A DNA stretch of 64,000 bases from Sphaerolaimus hirsutus (lineage: Eukaryota; Nematoda; Chromadorea; Monhysterida; Sphaerolaimidae), in the NCBI GenBank assembly GCA_964036195.1, contig OZ038451.1:19666318-19730317 (forward strand), written 5' to 3'. The position numbers and the translations under genes are program-made. A model generated the notes under the pieces. That model saw nothing but the letters and a program-made list of their open reading frames with translations. It was not told where the DNA came from and made no database searches. This document shows positions 20,198 through 32,247 of the stretch, piece by piece (position 1 is the stretch's first letter; every line of letters begins with the position of its first letter).

Positions 20198-22173
20198 CAG
20201 AGTTGGAAAAACGTATTTACGTTTACCCAAAATACCCGGTTATTCGGGTATTTATATTTACGTTTACGTTTACGTTTTCCAAAAATACCATTACGTTTTG
20301 TTACGTTTTCCTGACCGAAATACCCGGGTACTTGGGAAAACGTAAAAATTCAGATATTTAATAGTTTCTTAGTGGCCGCGCCCTCGGACGCGACTGCATA
20401 TGCCCATGAATTCTCTACTGATTATGATGCTTGAGTAGTGATGTAAAAGCGCCATGGCGCTTTTGGCACTTGGCGCCTTTTTGCAGTGGCGCCATTGGCG
20501 CTTGGCGCTGTGCTACGGAAAAGCGCCATGGCGCTTTTGGCGCTTGGCGCTATGATGCCGTGGCGCCATTGGCGCTTGGCGCTAACGTTTTAAAAAGCGC
20601 CAAAAAAGCGCCAATTGGTTTAAAAAATATATCATTATTTTATGTAAAAAGACCTTGTGTGCATAATTTACATGAGTAAATGTGTTTAAGCGTATTCCAG
20701 GAAGAACGAATCTACGTACTTGCTTATCTTGCAAACCATTTCCGTGCAAGGATATCCTAAACTTTTTGCCGGAATAATGGGCCTAATGATTCCCATCCCA
20801 ATTCAAAGCTTGCTCACGAGCCGACGAACGACGTTCATACACGTTCGACGTATCAATAAAAATCTAAGCACTTTTTTCGAGATGGCTTGCCATTGTTAGG
20901 GTTTTTCTTCGAATAGAAAAGCGTCATTCTATTTTTTTCATCAACTTTTTTACATGGCATTCTATTGGAGGTGCCTTTTTATTGGAGGCTGCCGTTCTAT
21001 TTTTTCACCAATATTTTTCACGCATTCTTCATTTGAACATAGTGTTTTTATGAAACATAAACAACATTCCATATCACAGAATCAATTCAAACAAAACCAA
21101 ATGTGAAAACAACCATGAATCTTCCAATGTAATTTCTACCTGCCGTTATATTGGGGGGGTGCCATTTTATTGTTTTCGTGGGCACGCAAACGTGCTAAAG
21201 CCTGCCGTTCTATTGTAGGTGTAGTTCTATTGGAGGTATGCGATTCTATTAGAAGAAATACCCAACTCTCAGATGTAAAATAACATCAGATAAAGAAAAG
21301 TTAACTCGATTTGACTTATTTTTATCTTGCTTCTCACACAAATATGTAATTAGCAATGCATTAGCATGGTTGCACTTTATGAGCAGCAAAATTTTTTGGC
21401 GCTGGCGCTATTGGCGCTTGGCGCCAACATCCTCTGGCGCCATTGGCGCTTGGCGCCATGGTCCAGAAAAGCGCCATGGCGCCATGGTCCAGAAAAGCGC
21501 CATGGCGCTTTTGGCGCTTGGCGCTATTTTGCTGTGGCGCCATTGGCGCTTGGCGCCATGGCGCTTTTGGCGCTTGGCGCCAAAAGTCTGGCGCTTTTTA
21601 CATCACTATGCTTGAGCACTTAAAAGGATCAGAATGATGTGGCGATCGCTTTAGTGCAGCGATTAGAATGATTACAAACAATACAATACCTCAAATATTT
21701 AATACAGTCTAATAGATAGCCACCATTGTTTACTGACTGCAGTCGCTTTTGAAATTTGGTATAATAAAAGGATCCATTTGGGATATGGAAACATTTGAGC
21801 AAGTTATTCATCAGATTGAATTACAAAAATGTGTAACTTTTGCTCAATTTTGATGTTTATATCATCATCGTTTGTGTTAGATTATCATTTGTTATAGTTG
21901 TCTGACTTGATGTAGTTCATTATGGTGAGTATATGTAGTGCTAAAAACATAAAAATTTTGTATGGAAATCAGCGATTGACCCGTATAAAGCTGAAAATAA
22001 TGGTATTTACCAAAGCATAATGACTAATAAAAATTTTACGTTTACGTTTTTTTTTACGTATTCCTTGGTATTTTAAAAATACCTTACGTTTTAGTATTTA
22101 TACTTTTGATTTGGAAAAGGTATTTACGTTTACGTTTACGTTTTCCAAAAATACCAGTATTTGTACAACTCTG
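20198..22173. mobile_element. hAT-type element, CAGAGTTG TIR, ACGTTTACG word
   Basis: The ends are CAGAGTTGGAAAAACG and TTTGTACAACTCTG, with exact 8-bp duplications AGTCACAG (20190-20197 and 22174-22181). ACGTTTACGTTT words fill both arms. The GGCGCC element at 20436-21608 is nested inside. Confidence 0.9.
20436..21608. mobile_element. hAT-type element, TAGTGATGT TIR, GGCGCC word (nested)
   Basis: The ends are TAGTGATGTAAAAGCGCC and GGCGCTTTTTACATCACTA, with exact 8-bp duplications TGCTTGAG (20428-20435 and 21609-21616). The middle holds a TTCTATTGGAGGTGCC word block (20920-21260), a family seen also at 36905-37015. Confidence 0.93.
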
Positions 22174-22181
22174 AGTCACAG

Positions 22182-22509
22182 CAGACAGTTATTTATGTGT
22201 AGTGCATTAAATGTGTTCAATCAATCAAAATGTATCTTTCAAGGTGGAGTTATTCATATGGGACGGAAGCAGAGCAGTGAAAGCGGTACTGCACAAGAAT
22301 TAGAAAAGTCAAAGTCAAAGTCCAATTGAATTGAGCATTTCACGCCCAGAGTAACAGAATTTTTTCACTGTGAGAAAAAAATGTCAATAGATTATTTCCG
22401 AATTATTTTTACTATACCTATCTGCAATTAGGTACACTGCACTGCAATAGCGCCACTTAGAAGAAAAATGAGCAAGGAATTTTCCATATGATAGGAATTC
22501 ATCAGGGCC
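22182..22509 (+). other. 5' flank of gene 2
   Basis: Contains sequence paralogous to 52530-52760 (TCTTTCAAGG, CAGAGCAGTG, CGGTACTGCACAAGAATT, GATTATTT-CGAATTA). This marks it as the upstream region of the gene-2 type. No clear TATA box could be assigned. Confidence 0.45.
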
Positions 22510-25297
22510 ATGAAACAAGTGATTTTGCACATTATAACATTGTTCACATCGCACTTTACATCAAGTGGTGAGTGCACATTCCAAGTAGCCAACTTTACAT
22601 TTAATAGAACACCCATTCAGTTGAGCGTCAATTGAACACAACACAGCCACAACTGCTGAGTATCCATGTGTGAACTGGGAGGCAAATGTAAGGAAGGCGA
22701 TATATTCGCACGGCTTCTGCTGGCTGACCACCACCAACTTTGACACCTGGTCCAACCACTACAATGCCAGTGGTGAGCGAGAGGGGTGTTCAAAGTAAAT
22801 ACATGTGAACGTCGACTCCCTGGTTTAACTCCACTTAAAATTTGCACTACGGAAAAATATACCCGAGCGGTATTTCGAGGAAATAGTGTATGTAATTCCG
22901 AGAACCAATCCAATACATTTACTTTTTGGGAGGAAATGTAGGTCAACGTGTTTACTTAATGCTCTTACTCGGACTTGACTATACGTACTCAAAAATTAAT
23001 GAATGTTGTTAATTCATAATAACGTGAACGTTGTTCACTTTAAATGACTTCATATAACCATCGACATGGTAAATATGTACAAATTATACAACCACGAAAA
23101 ATCAACAGTAAGCACGACCCCCCCCCCCCCCTCCTCGGCCCTAAAAATGACTACTTACATTCAAAACTTCATTGTTAGGTAAAAAGTAATTTTTGATCCT
23201 CTGTAAAATACTTTTCAAAATGTTTTGTAAAAAAGACAACTCTGCATTCAGGCATTCACCATAAACACTTCAAAGGGCATCTAGCTGTCCTGCCAGACCC
23301 AGACATCAGGATAAAAGTGTGGCAAAAATTTGTGGTCAGCGTTTTTAATGTACAGAGAATGAGAATGAAAATTACAGTGATGTAAACTCCATTCTTTTCA
23401 GGCATCACCAACTGGCATGTCTGCTTCGGATTTCTTTTTTGTATCTGGCAAACGAAATTTTTACAGAAATACAAATTTTAAAAAGGAGGAGAAGTACAAG
23501 TATTTTTACTGGACATCTTATGTGGATAAAATCAACATACCAATAAACAGTACAGACCTTCAAAGCTGGACAGAGGCAGGCATCTGGGAGGGATATTATC
23601 ACTATTTAGAAGTGTGGAAGAAAAATGGCTTTTTGGATAATTATCATGAAGCTGTTAAACTACCAGGTGTATTTCAGTACCGTGAGTCAATCAGTAAATT
23701 TTTAGTACTAGAGTGTATGTATACCATAGTTGTACAAATACTGGTATTTTTGGAAAACGTAAATGTAAACGTAAATACCTTTTCTAGTTGTGGCTGATAA
23801 CACTCAGTATTGGACACGATTAAGGTATTGATTCATATATTATCCTTAGAAAATTGTAGACCCGTAGCATGATCCACACTCGTGTAATTAATTTCACGAT
23901 GACATTTCACGTCATCATTTCACGTCGAATCGACGCTGAGCTCTAATTCCCGCTTTACAAATAGACCTTTCCAAACAATCTTTCCTAATTGCAACGATTT
24001 AAATCCGTTTATTTCTGATTTTGCAAGTTAGACGGTCCATCATTCTTGTCTTTTGATCCGTCGACAGATCTGGTGAACCGTTGAAACGAAAGATTTCCAC
24101 CCACTCACACCACTCCGTCGATTTTTCTGGCGCATTTAGATCATCCACGGATGCGTTTTTCATTTTTTTTTCGTTTACACAGCACTAACCGTGAAACCCT
24201 GCTGGCGCCTTTTTGGCGCCCTTCTAAAACAGGGCGCCAGGCGCCAAGGGCGCTACGGAAAAAGGGCGCCAAGCGCCAAGGGCGCCATGGCGCCTTTCAG
24301 AATGTGGGCGCCAGGCGCCAAGGGCGCCACAGAAAAAGGGCGCCAAGCGCCAATGGCGCCATGGCGCGGCGCCCTTTGGCGCCCTCAAATGGCGCCAGCG
24401 CCATGGCGCCATTCCATCACTAATTGGGATTGGAGTTGACATTTTGCATTGTTGTCAACTACTTGGTGTAGGGCCATAAGGTGCCAATTCCGTAAGAGGA
24501 AAACTAAAAAATTATGAGTGAGAAGTAATAGCAAGTTGAATGGCAAGTAAAAATTGAAAGAAAAGTAAATCTGTAAGTGAAATGACAAGTTAAAAGACAA
24601 ATGGTCAGTCATGAGAAAACACTAAAAATGTTTTTGACTTTTTTTGCATTTCAGTTCTCCCTCACAAAAATACTTTCCTTCAACTTTTTACTTTTCACTT
24701 GCAAATTGGTGTTTGAGTTCTCCAATTGCGGAATTAGAACTCCTCAACATTAGAACATGTTGAACTCATCATAATACACTATATTTGTCAAACAATACGG
24801 TTTGGTGTAGCATATTTTTACGTTTTCTCTTGTACCTAGGTAATTGTGCCAGGAAAACGTAACAAAGCGTAACAGTATTTTTGGAAAGCGTAAACGTAAA
24901 CGTAAGTATAAATACCCGAATAACCGGGTATTTCGTGTAAACGTAAATACGTTTTCGCAACTCTGATGTATACTAAATATTCTACATTAAAAAATTCTTG
25001 AAATCGTATTCATATTTTATAACAATTAAAATCGCAGGCCCCCTGGGCGCGGTGACCAGCTACCGGCGGTACCCGGGTCAGTGGGCGAGCAGCTTCGCGG
25101 TCACGTCGGAGCACAGGAGCGCGTCTGCGCAGGGCACCGTGGTCCAGTGCCAGCTGCTGTGCACCCGCGCCATGACCTGCTTCGCCTTCAGCACCCTCGG
25201 CACACTCTGCAGGCTGCACCACGAAATACACAGGGTCATCCTCTACAGGGTGCCCAGCAACTCCGGCACTATTCATGTTTTAACAGTCATTGAATAA
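22510..25297 (+). CDS. Secreted PAN/Apple-like protein, gene 2 (5 exons)
   Basis: Predicted exons: 22510-22567, 22647-22772, 23252-23349, 23402-23681, 25038-25297, giving 273 residues. Exon 1 is a signal peptide (MKQVILHIITLFTSHF). Exon 2 matches gene 1 (YPCVNWEANVRK, FCWLTTTNFDTW). Exon 4 is diverged (FFFVSGKRNFYRNTNF, INIPINST). Exon 5 has the four-cysteine PAN core, then a distinct tail. Exon 4 starts in phase 0 here, unlike gene 1, so exon 3 must end later: AAT|GTACAG at 23349 keeps the frame and leaves a 52-nt intron. An alternative donor in TTT|GTGGTC also keeps it. AATAAA overlaps the stop codon. Intron 4 carries the element at 23725-24965. Confidence 0.62.
23786..23958. mobile_element. 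Half-copy of the fold-back element
   Basis: TCTAGTTGTGGCTGATAACA through CTCTAATTCCCGCTTT matches only the right arm of 17200-17724. The left arm is absent. Confidence 0.75.
24203..24422. mobile_element. GGCGCC element remnant (right TIR only)
   Basis: A dense GGCGCCAAGCGCC array ending GGCGCCATTCCATCACTA, the hAT terminus. No matching left TIR or 8-bp duplication was found. Confidence 0.65.
25038..25297 (+). CDS. Gene 2 exon 5 (PAN/Apple-like module)
   Basis: The acceptor is AATCGCAG. It encodes PLGAVTSYRRYPGQW followed by the same four-cysteine core as gene 1, then a copy-specific tail (VPSNSGTIHVLTVIE). AATAAA at 25293-25298 overlaps the TAA at 25295-25297. Confidence 0.8.
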
Positions 25298-26068
25298 AAT
25301 ACCTAGATTGAATTTTTGATTTGACAGTTTGATTTGCGTGTCATACTGTCGGCATCTGTCCCATTGGGTTGATGTTTATGTGGCGATTACAGCTTGGGCG
25401 TAAAATAGACTGGGCGTAAAATTGATTTTTGGGCGTAAAATTGATTTACAGATGAATGGATAAAGATACGACGTTGTAATTTCAGTCAAAGATAGGTTAG
25501 ATGCAGACGTTTCTTGTGCCCAAAGCTCATCAATTTATTTTAATCGTACTGGGAGTTATGAATTTTTGCACAAATTTTTCCCATTATGCGCCAGAATTTT
25601 GGCTCGAATTTTATGCTGGTGTATTTTACGTCGGTGAAATTTGTATTTTCAGTCGGAGTTTTACGCCAAGTAAGACGCCGCGCCACGCGATGGCGTAAAA
25701 TACTGTATATGGAAGGAGTTTTACACTGACCGACTTTTACGCCCAAGCTGGGGCCACGTTTTTACCGATGTAAAATGGTGTTACTCAAAGAAATATCAAT
25801 CAAGCAGAACGGCAGACAGGGCGCACATGCTTATTATATGAATGAAACAAACGGATATGTGCTGTTTGTTTCTTTTTCACCGATAGACATACTGTTTGTT
25901 GCTTTTCACTGATTTACATTCATTAAGTATATTTAATAATATATTCTCGTTCAATTTACAGAAACGTGTTGTTGTTTTACTATAGAAAAATGCATGTGTT
26001 TTTATTGATGTTGTTTTACAGAGAATTCCTTGTGATGTGTTTGTTTCAATTGATTTAAGAACATATAT
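25298..26068. repeat. GCGTAAAATTG word block (inverted-repeat element)
   Basis: 25385-25755 starts GCGATTACAGCTTGGGCGTA and ends TTTTACGCCCAAGCTGGGGC, with GGGCGTAAAATTG words between. It is related to the GTA-duplicating element at 43689-46979 and to 28455-28580. The remainder shows no gene. Confidence 0.55.
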
Positions 26069-26076
26069 GACGTATT

Positions 26077-26386
26077 TAGGGTGTCAAAAAAAATTTTTTA
26101 CGGAAACGGAAGCCTAAGCCTAAGATGAGGCGGAAAAATGGAAAATTGAGGCGGAAAATGGTAAAAAGGCAGAAAAACTGGAAATTGAGGTGGAAAACGG
26201 AAAAAAGGCAGAAAAACTGAAAATTTAGCCGGAAAATGGAAAATGAGCCGGAAAAACAGAAACGGAAAAAAAGTTGCCGGAAAATGGAACAAAAATTTTA
26301 GCAGCCGGAAAACAGAACGGAAAACAGAAAAAATTTCCCTGCGGAAAACAGAAACGGAAAACGGAAAACGGAAATTTGACACCCTA
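26077..26386. mobile_element. hAT-type MITE, TAGGGTGTCAAA TIR, CGGAAAA word
   Basis: The ends are TAGGGTGTCAAA and TTTGACACCCTA, with exact 8-bp duplications GACGTATT (26069-26076 and 26387-26394). The interior is almost pure GGAAAACGGAAAA/GGCGGAAAA words. 310 bp with no coding capacity. Confidence 0.93.
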
Positions 26387-26394
26387 GACGTATT

Positions 26395-26640
26395 TTAAAT
26401 ACAGAGTGGAACATGTGATCATTTATAAAATCACTTTTTATTTATTAAACACAGTTATATCAATGAACACTCTATATATTTATTGGAATGGATCGAAGCG
26501 GTGCAAATGTGACCAGGAAACGGTTTTCACATATGTCAATTAAACAATAGTGATCATTATAAAAAAGCGATTCGATACTGTTACTGCAATTCATGCCATG
26601 TAAATGTAAAGAAAATATCAAATCATGTGTAGTTTACTTA
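26395..26640. other. Short intergenic stretch
   Basis: No gene, repeat or site recognised. Confidence 0.3.
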
Positions 26641-26648
26641 AGTTGGGG

Positions 26649-27440
26649 AGTTCCATTCCAAAAGTTCACAAGCGCCAAATTCAGAAAAATCCAGTTAAGC
26701 ATGGATTTGACCTTCACGTATAGTTTTTCAAATTTTTGAAAAAAATTCAGCATTATAGTCCATTTCGTTCCCTAGATACAGTGGTACCGATTTTCAATAA
26801 AATCGCAATTTTCACATCGAAAGTTCACATATCCATGACCAGTCCCCTATGAAAAACAGGACTTTCACATCGAAAATGTATAAATCCATCTCAGACCGCC
26901 GCAGTTTCATATCAAAAATGCACATATCCAAAAATAGTTTCATTTCCAAAAATGCACGCGTTCTTCGGAGCGGTCGCGAAGAGATGGCCGGAATTCCCAT
27001 ACCAAAATAAAGTTTCATTTCTAAAAAAGCATACATGAAGTTGCAAATCTATTTTGCTCTATCAATCAAATATGCGTGCATATATTGATCTGAAAATCCA
27101 GGTAGAGGTAGTTTTAGACATGGGCTTTGCAGTCAGGTAATTCGATTTTGCCTACGATGCACCATTAATTAAGAAATTATTTGACATTTAATTTCTATTG
27201 TTCAGATTTGTTCCCAATTTTGGGTGATTTACAAAATCTCACATAACTCCCTAAATATTTCCCGGCCAACAAAATTTGAAGAAAGAAAAATTGTAGAGAA
27301 ATGTCGGATCTATCTGAAAAGTGCAAGGCAAGCTTTGTGGCCCAAACATAGCGCTGTCGGGCCATAGCCAAACTTTAAAATGCGATTTTGATAAATTGAA
27401 AATTGTGGATATATGTGTTTTTGGATTGAAACTCCCCAGT
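26649..27440. mobile_element. Element with GGGGAGTTCCATTCC TIR
   Basis: The left end GGGGAGTTCCATTCCAAAAG and right end TTGGATTGAAACTCCCC are inverted repeats. Internal words are TTTCACATCGAAA, CATATCCA and TCATTTCCAAAA. A related, less complete copy is at 29998-30775. The flanks show AGTT on both sides, which is too short to class it. Confidence 0.6.
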
Positions 27441-28990
27441 TGTATTCATCTATAAAATAAAGAGTAGTTATTACAAAAAATATGAATGGAACAATATCAC
27501 AAACATCATGAATTGATTGAAAATGTTTAACATTGTAAATTTGGAAAATCAAATAATTTTCATGTGTACTGTATGCAAATGAAGGGGAATCATGATGAAG
27601 AGGTATTTATTAACATATTATACAGTAAAATTGCATATCATCTTACCATCATAATTATATTGAGTGGCATTGTCACTTGCATTTCGTTTCACTAGTATTA
27701 TCATACTTGCATTGTTATATGATTTCAATGCCCCTTCCCTTTCATATAGCAACAGTATATCACTACATTGTATCTCCTAAAGTAACACAAAAAAATTCAA
27801 ACCAATCAAATAACAATCATCATCATATCAAATCTCAGCCTTCTTCTGATATTTCTGTTTCTGAAAAATGAATGTATACTTTATTACACAATACAGGTCA
27901 TTAACTGTATCACATGTTCGCAATAATGTTACAGAGAAACAAAACTGAATAAGTTGAACGAGATACGTAGCCACAATGTTTCATATGGGCGGGGTGGAGC
28001 AGATTCTATATGTAGGGCAATGAAGGGGGGGGGGCGACGCCCCCCCCCCCAGAATTATAAAGCTGTAGTAAGAGAATCGCGTCATGGCGCCGTCGCCATT
28101 CATAGACGCTAAGCCATGGAGCCCCTGGTGTTGTCATTCGCTCAAAATTTTAAACGAATCATACGTATACATTTTATTATAAAAAACTAACTTTTATTGC
28201 TGGGACATTGGTATTTTTACCAATCTTCAATGTAACTTGTTGGCTCGTTTTCACCCCACGTTTCAATTGCGCATTGCCACTGTTCCTCCCTTGACGTCCC
28301 ACTATTTGACGTCATCACATTTTTCTGCAGCGACATTTTCCATTGCCGCAAATGGACAGCAGGAGTGGCACCACCAGCTTTTCCGCCATTTGAGCCCTAC
28401 AATATATAAAAATTATGTTACAAATCATAATTATATACTTATTATATATTAAAAAATCTAATTTTACACTCGCATTTTATGCTCGCAAAATGTCTGGCCC
28501 CAGCTTTTGGCATAAAATGTGAACGTAAAATAGTCTAATTTACGCGGTGTAAAATGGAATTTTACGCCGCAATTTTACGGCAAGGTGATTGCATGCAATC
28601 ACAAAATGTTGTGATTAAATGTCAAAATAATTTTTTTTAAGTGCAAGTGTATTTTTAACACCAAAACACGTTAAAATTCAAATGGATATTGACAAAGTAC
28701 TTGTCAAAAAAATTTTTATAAATTTTTTCACATGTTTATATATCAGAAATTTATTTAGAAATGTCTAAGTAAATAACAATTTATGTGTTCTACATGAATC
28801 AAAGGTAATATTAAAAATATTTTCTTAAAAATAATGCCATTAAAATATAATAAATAGACTAACATTTTCACTTAACATCACACTGGAGGGGCTGCTGTTG
28901 GTGCAGATGACAAGGTGCCCATTTGCGCCATTAGATGACACTGCAATTGAACAAAATTGAAAAAATGGTTCGCTAGGTGTGACAGTGAAA
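27441..28990. other. Gene-poor stretch
   Basis: No supported gene. It holds a G11/C13 hairpin near 28024-28050, a short GGCGCC remnant near 28085, GCGTAAAAT words at 28455-28580, and AT-rich sequence. Confidence 0.4.
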
Positions 28991-29480
28991 TTTAACAATA
29001 TTGAACTATGCCAGCAGGGTTAAAAGAGGACTGACTGGCTGACTGACTTTTCGGGAGTGCAAGAAGTCGACAATTACAATTCCCTCCCAAAAACAGATTT
29101 GCTCTGACCGAATGTAAGTTTATGCACACCCCATTCTGTGACTTTCTCGCACAAGTATGGTGCACAATTACCCCCACAAGTTTCTTGTGCACCGGGCGGG
29201 GCGCTTGCACCTGACCGGTGCGCAAGTAAACATCCACCCGGTGCCCACGTACAGTCACTTTACTTGGGCACTGGGCGTAATTGGGCACTGGGTTATCTTG
29301 AACATCAGTCTTACGCCAGCAACTCCCCCCCCCCTTGGGTTACGTCCTTGCTGGGTGATCACATTTGTCTTAAATTCAGGCAAATATTGAGGGCCAACCA
29401 GAATAAATTGCACTCTAATTGGGCTGCTAGTGCACCACATGTTATGTTTACAGAAATGAAGTACACAATTTCCCATTGCA
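28991..29480. repeat. GGGCACTGGGCG word region
   Basis: CACCGGGCGGGGCGCTTGCA, GGGCACTGGGCGTAATTGGG and similar words recur, with a C12 tract at 29326. Overlapping frames on both strands reflect this composition; no gene is supported. Confidence 0.35.
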
Positions 29481-29483
29481 ATG

Positions 29484-29646
29484 GGCCCCCACACGCTAGT
29501 TGACATCGACACCAAATGTCAACTGGTGCCGATCCCGATTCAAAACTTGCTGACGAGCCGACGAACGACGTTCAAACGCAAGCTTTGAATTGGGAACTGA
29601 ACCAGTTGACACTTGGTGTCAATGTCAACTAGCGTGTGTGGGGCCA
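29484..29646. mobile_element. ~165-bp palindromic MITE, CACACGCTAGTTGACA ends
   Basis: The arms GGGCCCCCACACGCTAGTTG and TCAACTAGCGTGTGTGGGGC continue inward with GACACCAA and TGTCAACTGG. The spacer includes GCTGACGAGCCGACGAACGA, also present at 20817-20840. The larger inverted repeat at 62035-63106 shares its outer sequence. Confidence 0.7.
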
Positions 29647-29997
29647 ATGTTGCACCACTTGATATATAACTATACTTTAGCCAGAAAACAATAACCTGGT
29701 CAATTTGCTCCTGAGTGGGCGGGATTGTATCATCTTCCTGATTTTCGCCACAATGTGCCGATATAGGCGCGTTGTTTTGTCCATGTTTGTCCAGTGTGTC
29801 GAGAGGAATCTGTTCGGCATAATACTATAAAATTTATTTATTAATTTATTATAAAATTCATTAAACTACAAAATTTTGTAACTGTTCGACCCCCCCCCCC
29901 TCAAAATGTATAGTATTACATAATTCATGCCCTGGTTGTATTTTGAGAAGATACAGGATGTACACTATAAAATCACTTTATCAAAAACATAACATTT

Positions 29998-30775
29998 AAT
30001 CATATTTGAACAGTTTCTTTGTATAAGTGCGTAAGCTACAAAATCACAAAAATCAAGTTAAGCGTGGATTCAACATCCACATATATGTTGGTACATTTCA
30101 GAAAAAAATACTGTCATAGTCCATTTCATTCCGGAGATACATTGGTACAGATCTTCTGAAAAAGCATGATTATAACATTGAAGGTGTGTATCTCCACCGT
30201 GAAAAATGACATTTTCACATCGAAAGTGCATTTATCCATCTCCGGGCCAACGAAATTACCACGTCAAAAATGCATATCTAAAAAAAAGGTTTCGTTCCAA
30301 AAGTGCGTCCATGCTCCTGAAGAGCCGGTGAGAACTCCCATACAAAATGGGAGTTTCATTCCAAAAGTCCATCCTGCATTTCCAAACATGTCCAGACCTA
30401 TAATTTGGATATGTATGTACGTATACGTCTAAAAATTTAGATCAGGGTACTTTTCAAGACGGGCTATTCAATGGTGCAGCTGGTTTTTTTCTAGGTCGCA
30501 CCATTCATAAGTTATTTTAGTTTTAATTGCTGATTGTCTATTTTTTTCCTGAAAAGAATGGCTTGACAAATCTGGACACAACTCCACATAGACTGTACGG
30601 ACAAAAAAATCATTTATTTATACAAAAAATGTAGGCAATAGTCTCAGGTATCTGAAAAGTGCGTGGCAAACTCTGTCGCTCAAACATGGCGCTGCCGGGC
30701 CACCGTTAATTTTAAAATGCGAATTTGAAAAATTTAACTTGGTGGAGATATGCACTTATGGAACGAAACTCTTCA
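29998..30775. mobile_element. Diverged relative of the 26649 element
   Basis: Shares ATCAAGTTAAGCGTGGATTC, TTTCACATCGAAAGTGCAT, GTTTCATTCCAAAAG and GCGCTGCCGGGCCA-type segments with 26649-27440. The terminal repeats are degraded. Confidence 0.55.
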
Positions 30776-31120
30776 TTTATGCGTAATTGCTAATTAAAAA
30801 ATATACCTTTCTTTTCATGCTGCATCTCTGTTTAGATTTGGAGCGGATCCTTTTTTTAGCAGCAGCAGCAGATTTTGACAGATGCGTATTGGACGATTGG
30901 CCGGATGATGCAACGCTTGTGCCGCCGCCAGAACTCGGACAGTAATTGGAACTGTCACTCGGGCACGCCAGCGTGCCCGAGATGTGCGAGTAGCGACTCG
31001 GCGGCCGTGAGTTGTGCGACGCTGAACTCGGCGTTCTCAAGCACTGCCCGCGAGCTGTGCGAGTGGCTACTCGGCAGCCGCGAGCTGTGCGTGTGCGACG
31101 ATCCGGTTGGCGGCCTCGAA

Positions 31121-31819
31121 CAAGGGTTGGTAAAAAAATCAATTTTTTAAACGCCTTTATTTATAAAAAAATTCAATCAATTTTTTTAATTTATTTTATT
31201 AAATTAAAATCAGATTTTTTAAAATCGCGCAAAATGGGGGTATAGAGAAAAAATGTGTATGTTAAGTGTCAGACAATGTATTGTTATGTCTATTGTGGTC
31301 ATATTATGACTGTGGAGTCATGGGATAGCATTATCAGCAGTGATTTCTTTAAAAAATATCCATTTTACATCGACTTATTACATATATCGCCTTTTGTCGA
31401 ATGTTTGTTTGTGACTTCAAGTGAAGTTCAGCATGCACTAGTGCATAAATAAGGTTGTAAGAGAAGGCTAATACATTGACAGTGATGTTGCACACTGTAG
31501 AAGTATGTGGGAGCACATTGGTTTGATATTATATACTACACTAGCATATCATGGTTTTTTTATTACACGGTATCATGAATAAATGGAAGATTTTACACTA
31601 AAAATGCCCCAAAATCCATGAAAACACCACCAATGGTAATATGTATGAGAAATTGCGAGCTTGCGAGCAAAAAAAAATGCAAAACACCTAGTGCAAGTCT
31701 ACAAGGAATTTTGCCCTTTGATTTTTGTAAATTAAAATCAGTTGACACCCTTTGATTTTTCTTTAAAAAAATTCAGATTTAAAAAAAAATAATTAAAAAA
31801 AAATCAAAGTGCCAACCCA
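31121..31819. mobile_element. hAT-type element, CAAGGGTTGG TIR
   Basis: The ends are CAAGGGTTGGTAAAAAAATC and TGCCAACCCA, with exact 8-bp duplications GCCTCGAA (31113-31120 and 31820-31827). AAATCAATTTTTT/AAAATCAGATTTTTT words lie at both ends. It interrupts a 36-bp repeat array. Confidence 0.88.
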
Positions 31820-31839
31820 GCCTCGAACCGTGCATCGAT

Positions 31840-32045
31840 CCAGTGGGCAGCCTCGAACCGTGCGAGTGCCAACTCGGCGTCCGAGAGCTGTGCGAGTGCG
31901 ATGATCCCATCGGTGGCCGCGAGCTGTGCAAGTGCAATGATCCCGTCGGCGGCCGCGAGCTGTGCAAGTGCAATGATCCCGTCGGCGGCCGCGAGCTGTG
32001 CGAGTGCGATGATCCCGTCGGCGGCTGCGAGCTGTGCGACCTGTC
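31840..32045. repeat. 36-bp minisatellite
   Basis: Tandem copies of GGCGGCCGCGAGCTGTGCAA plus GTGCAATGATCCCGTC with small variants. Related, more degenerate units lie at 30955-31112, before the inserted element. Confidence 0.8.
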
Positions 32046-32247
32046 CAACCTGACACTCTGGGGCCACGAGCTGACATCCTGCATTAAGGGGGCATGGGTT
32101 AAGGGAGGCGGAGTTAAGGGGAGCGGGGTTAAGGGGGGCGAGGTTATGTGGGGCGCAGTTAAGGGGGTGGATACATCCCACGGGTACACTGAAATTAGAC
32201 CCACAAGGGGGTTGCATAGATAGTAACATCGCTCATCCGGAAGGTAC

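Larger units (their letters stand above)
23725..24965. mobile_element. hAT-type element in gene 2 intron 4, ACGTAA word
   Basis: The ends are CATAGTTGTACAAATACTGG and TTTTCGCAACTCTG, with exact 8-bp duplications ATGTATAC (23717-23724 and 24966-24973). GTAAACGTAAA words lie at both ends. It contains one arm of the fold-back family (23786-23958), a GGCGCC block (24203-24422) and an AGTTAAGAG-type fragment (24468-24742). Confidence 0.9.
30875..32095 (+). pseudogene. Possible Cys-rich repeat ORF split by a transposon
   Basis: If the element at 31121-31819 and one duplication are ignored, the plus-strand frame reads continuously from ...RELCVCDDPVGGLE into PCIDPVGSLEPCEC... and then repeats (R)ELC(E/K)C(D/N)DPVGG, ending near LSNLTLWGHELTSC. 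The periodic 12-residue C-x-C repeat could be a real Cys-rich protein. It could also be a 36-bp minisatellite that happens to stay open, since frames on the other strand are open too. No start, splice signals or family could be assigned. Confidence 0.3.
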
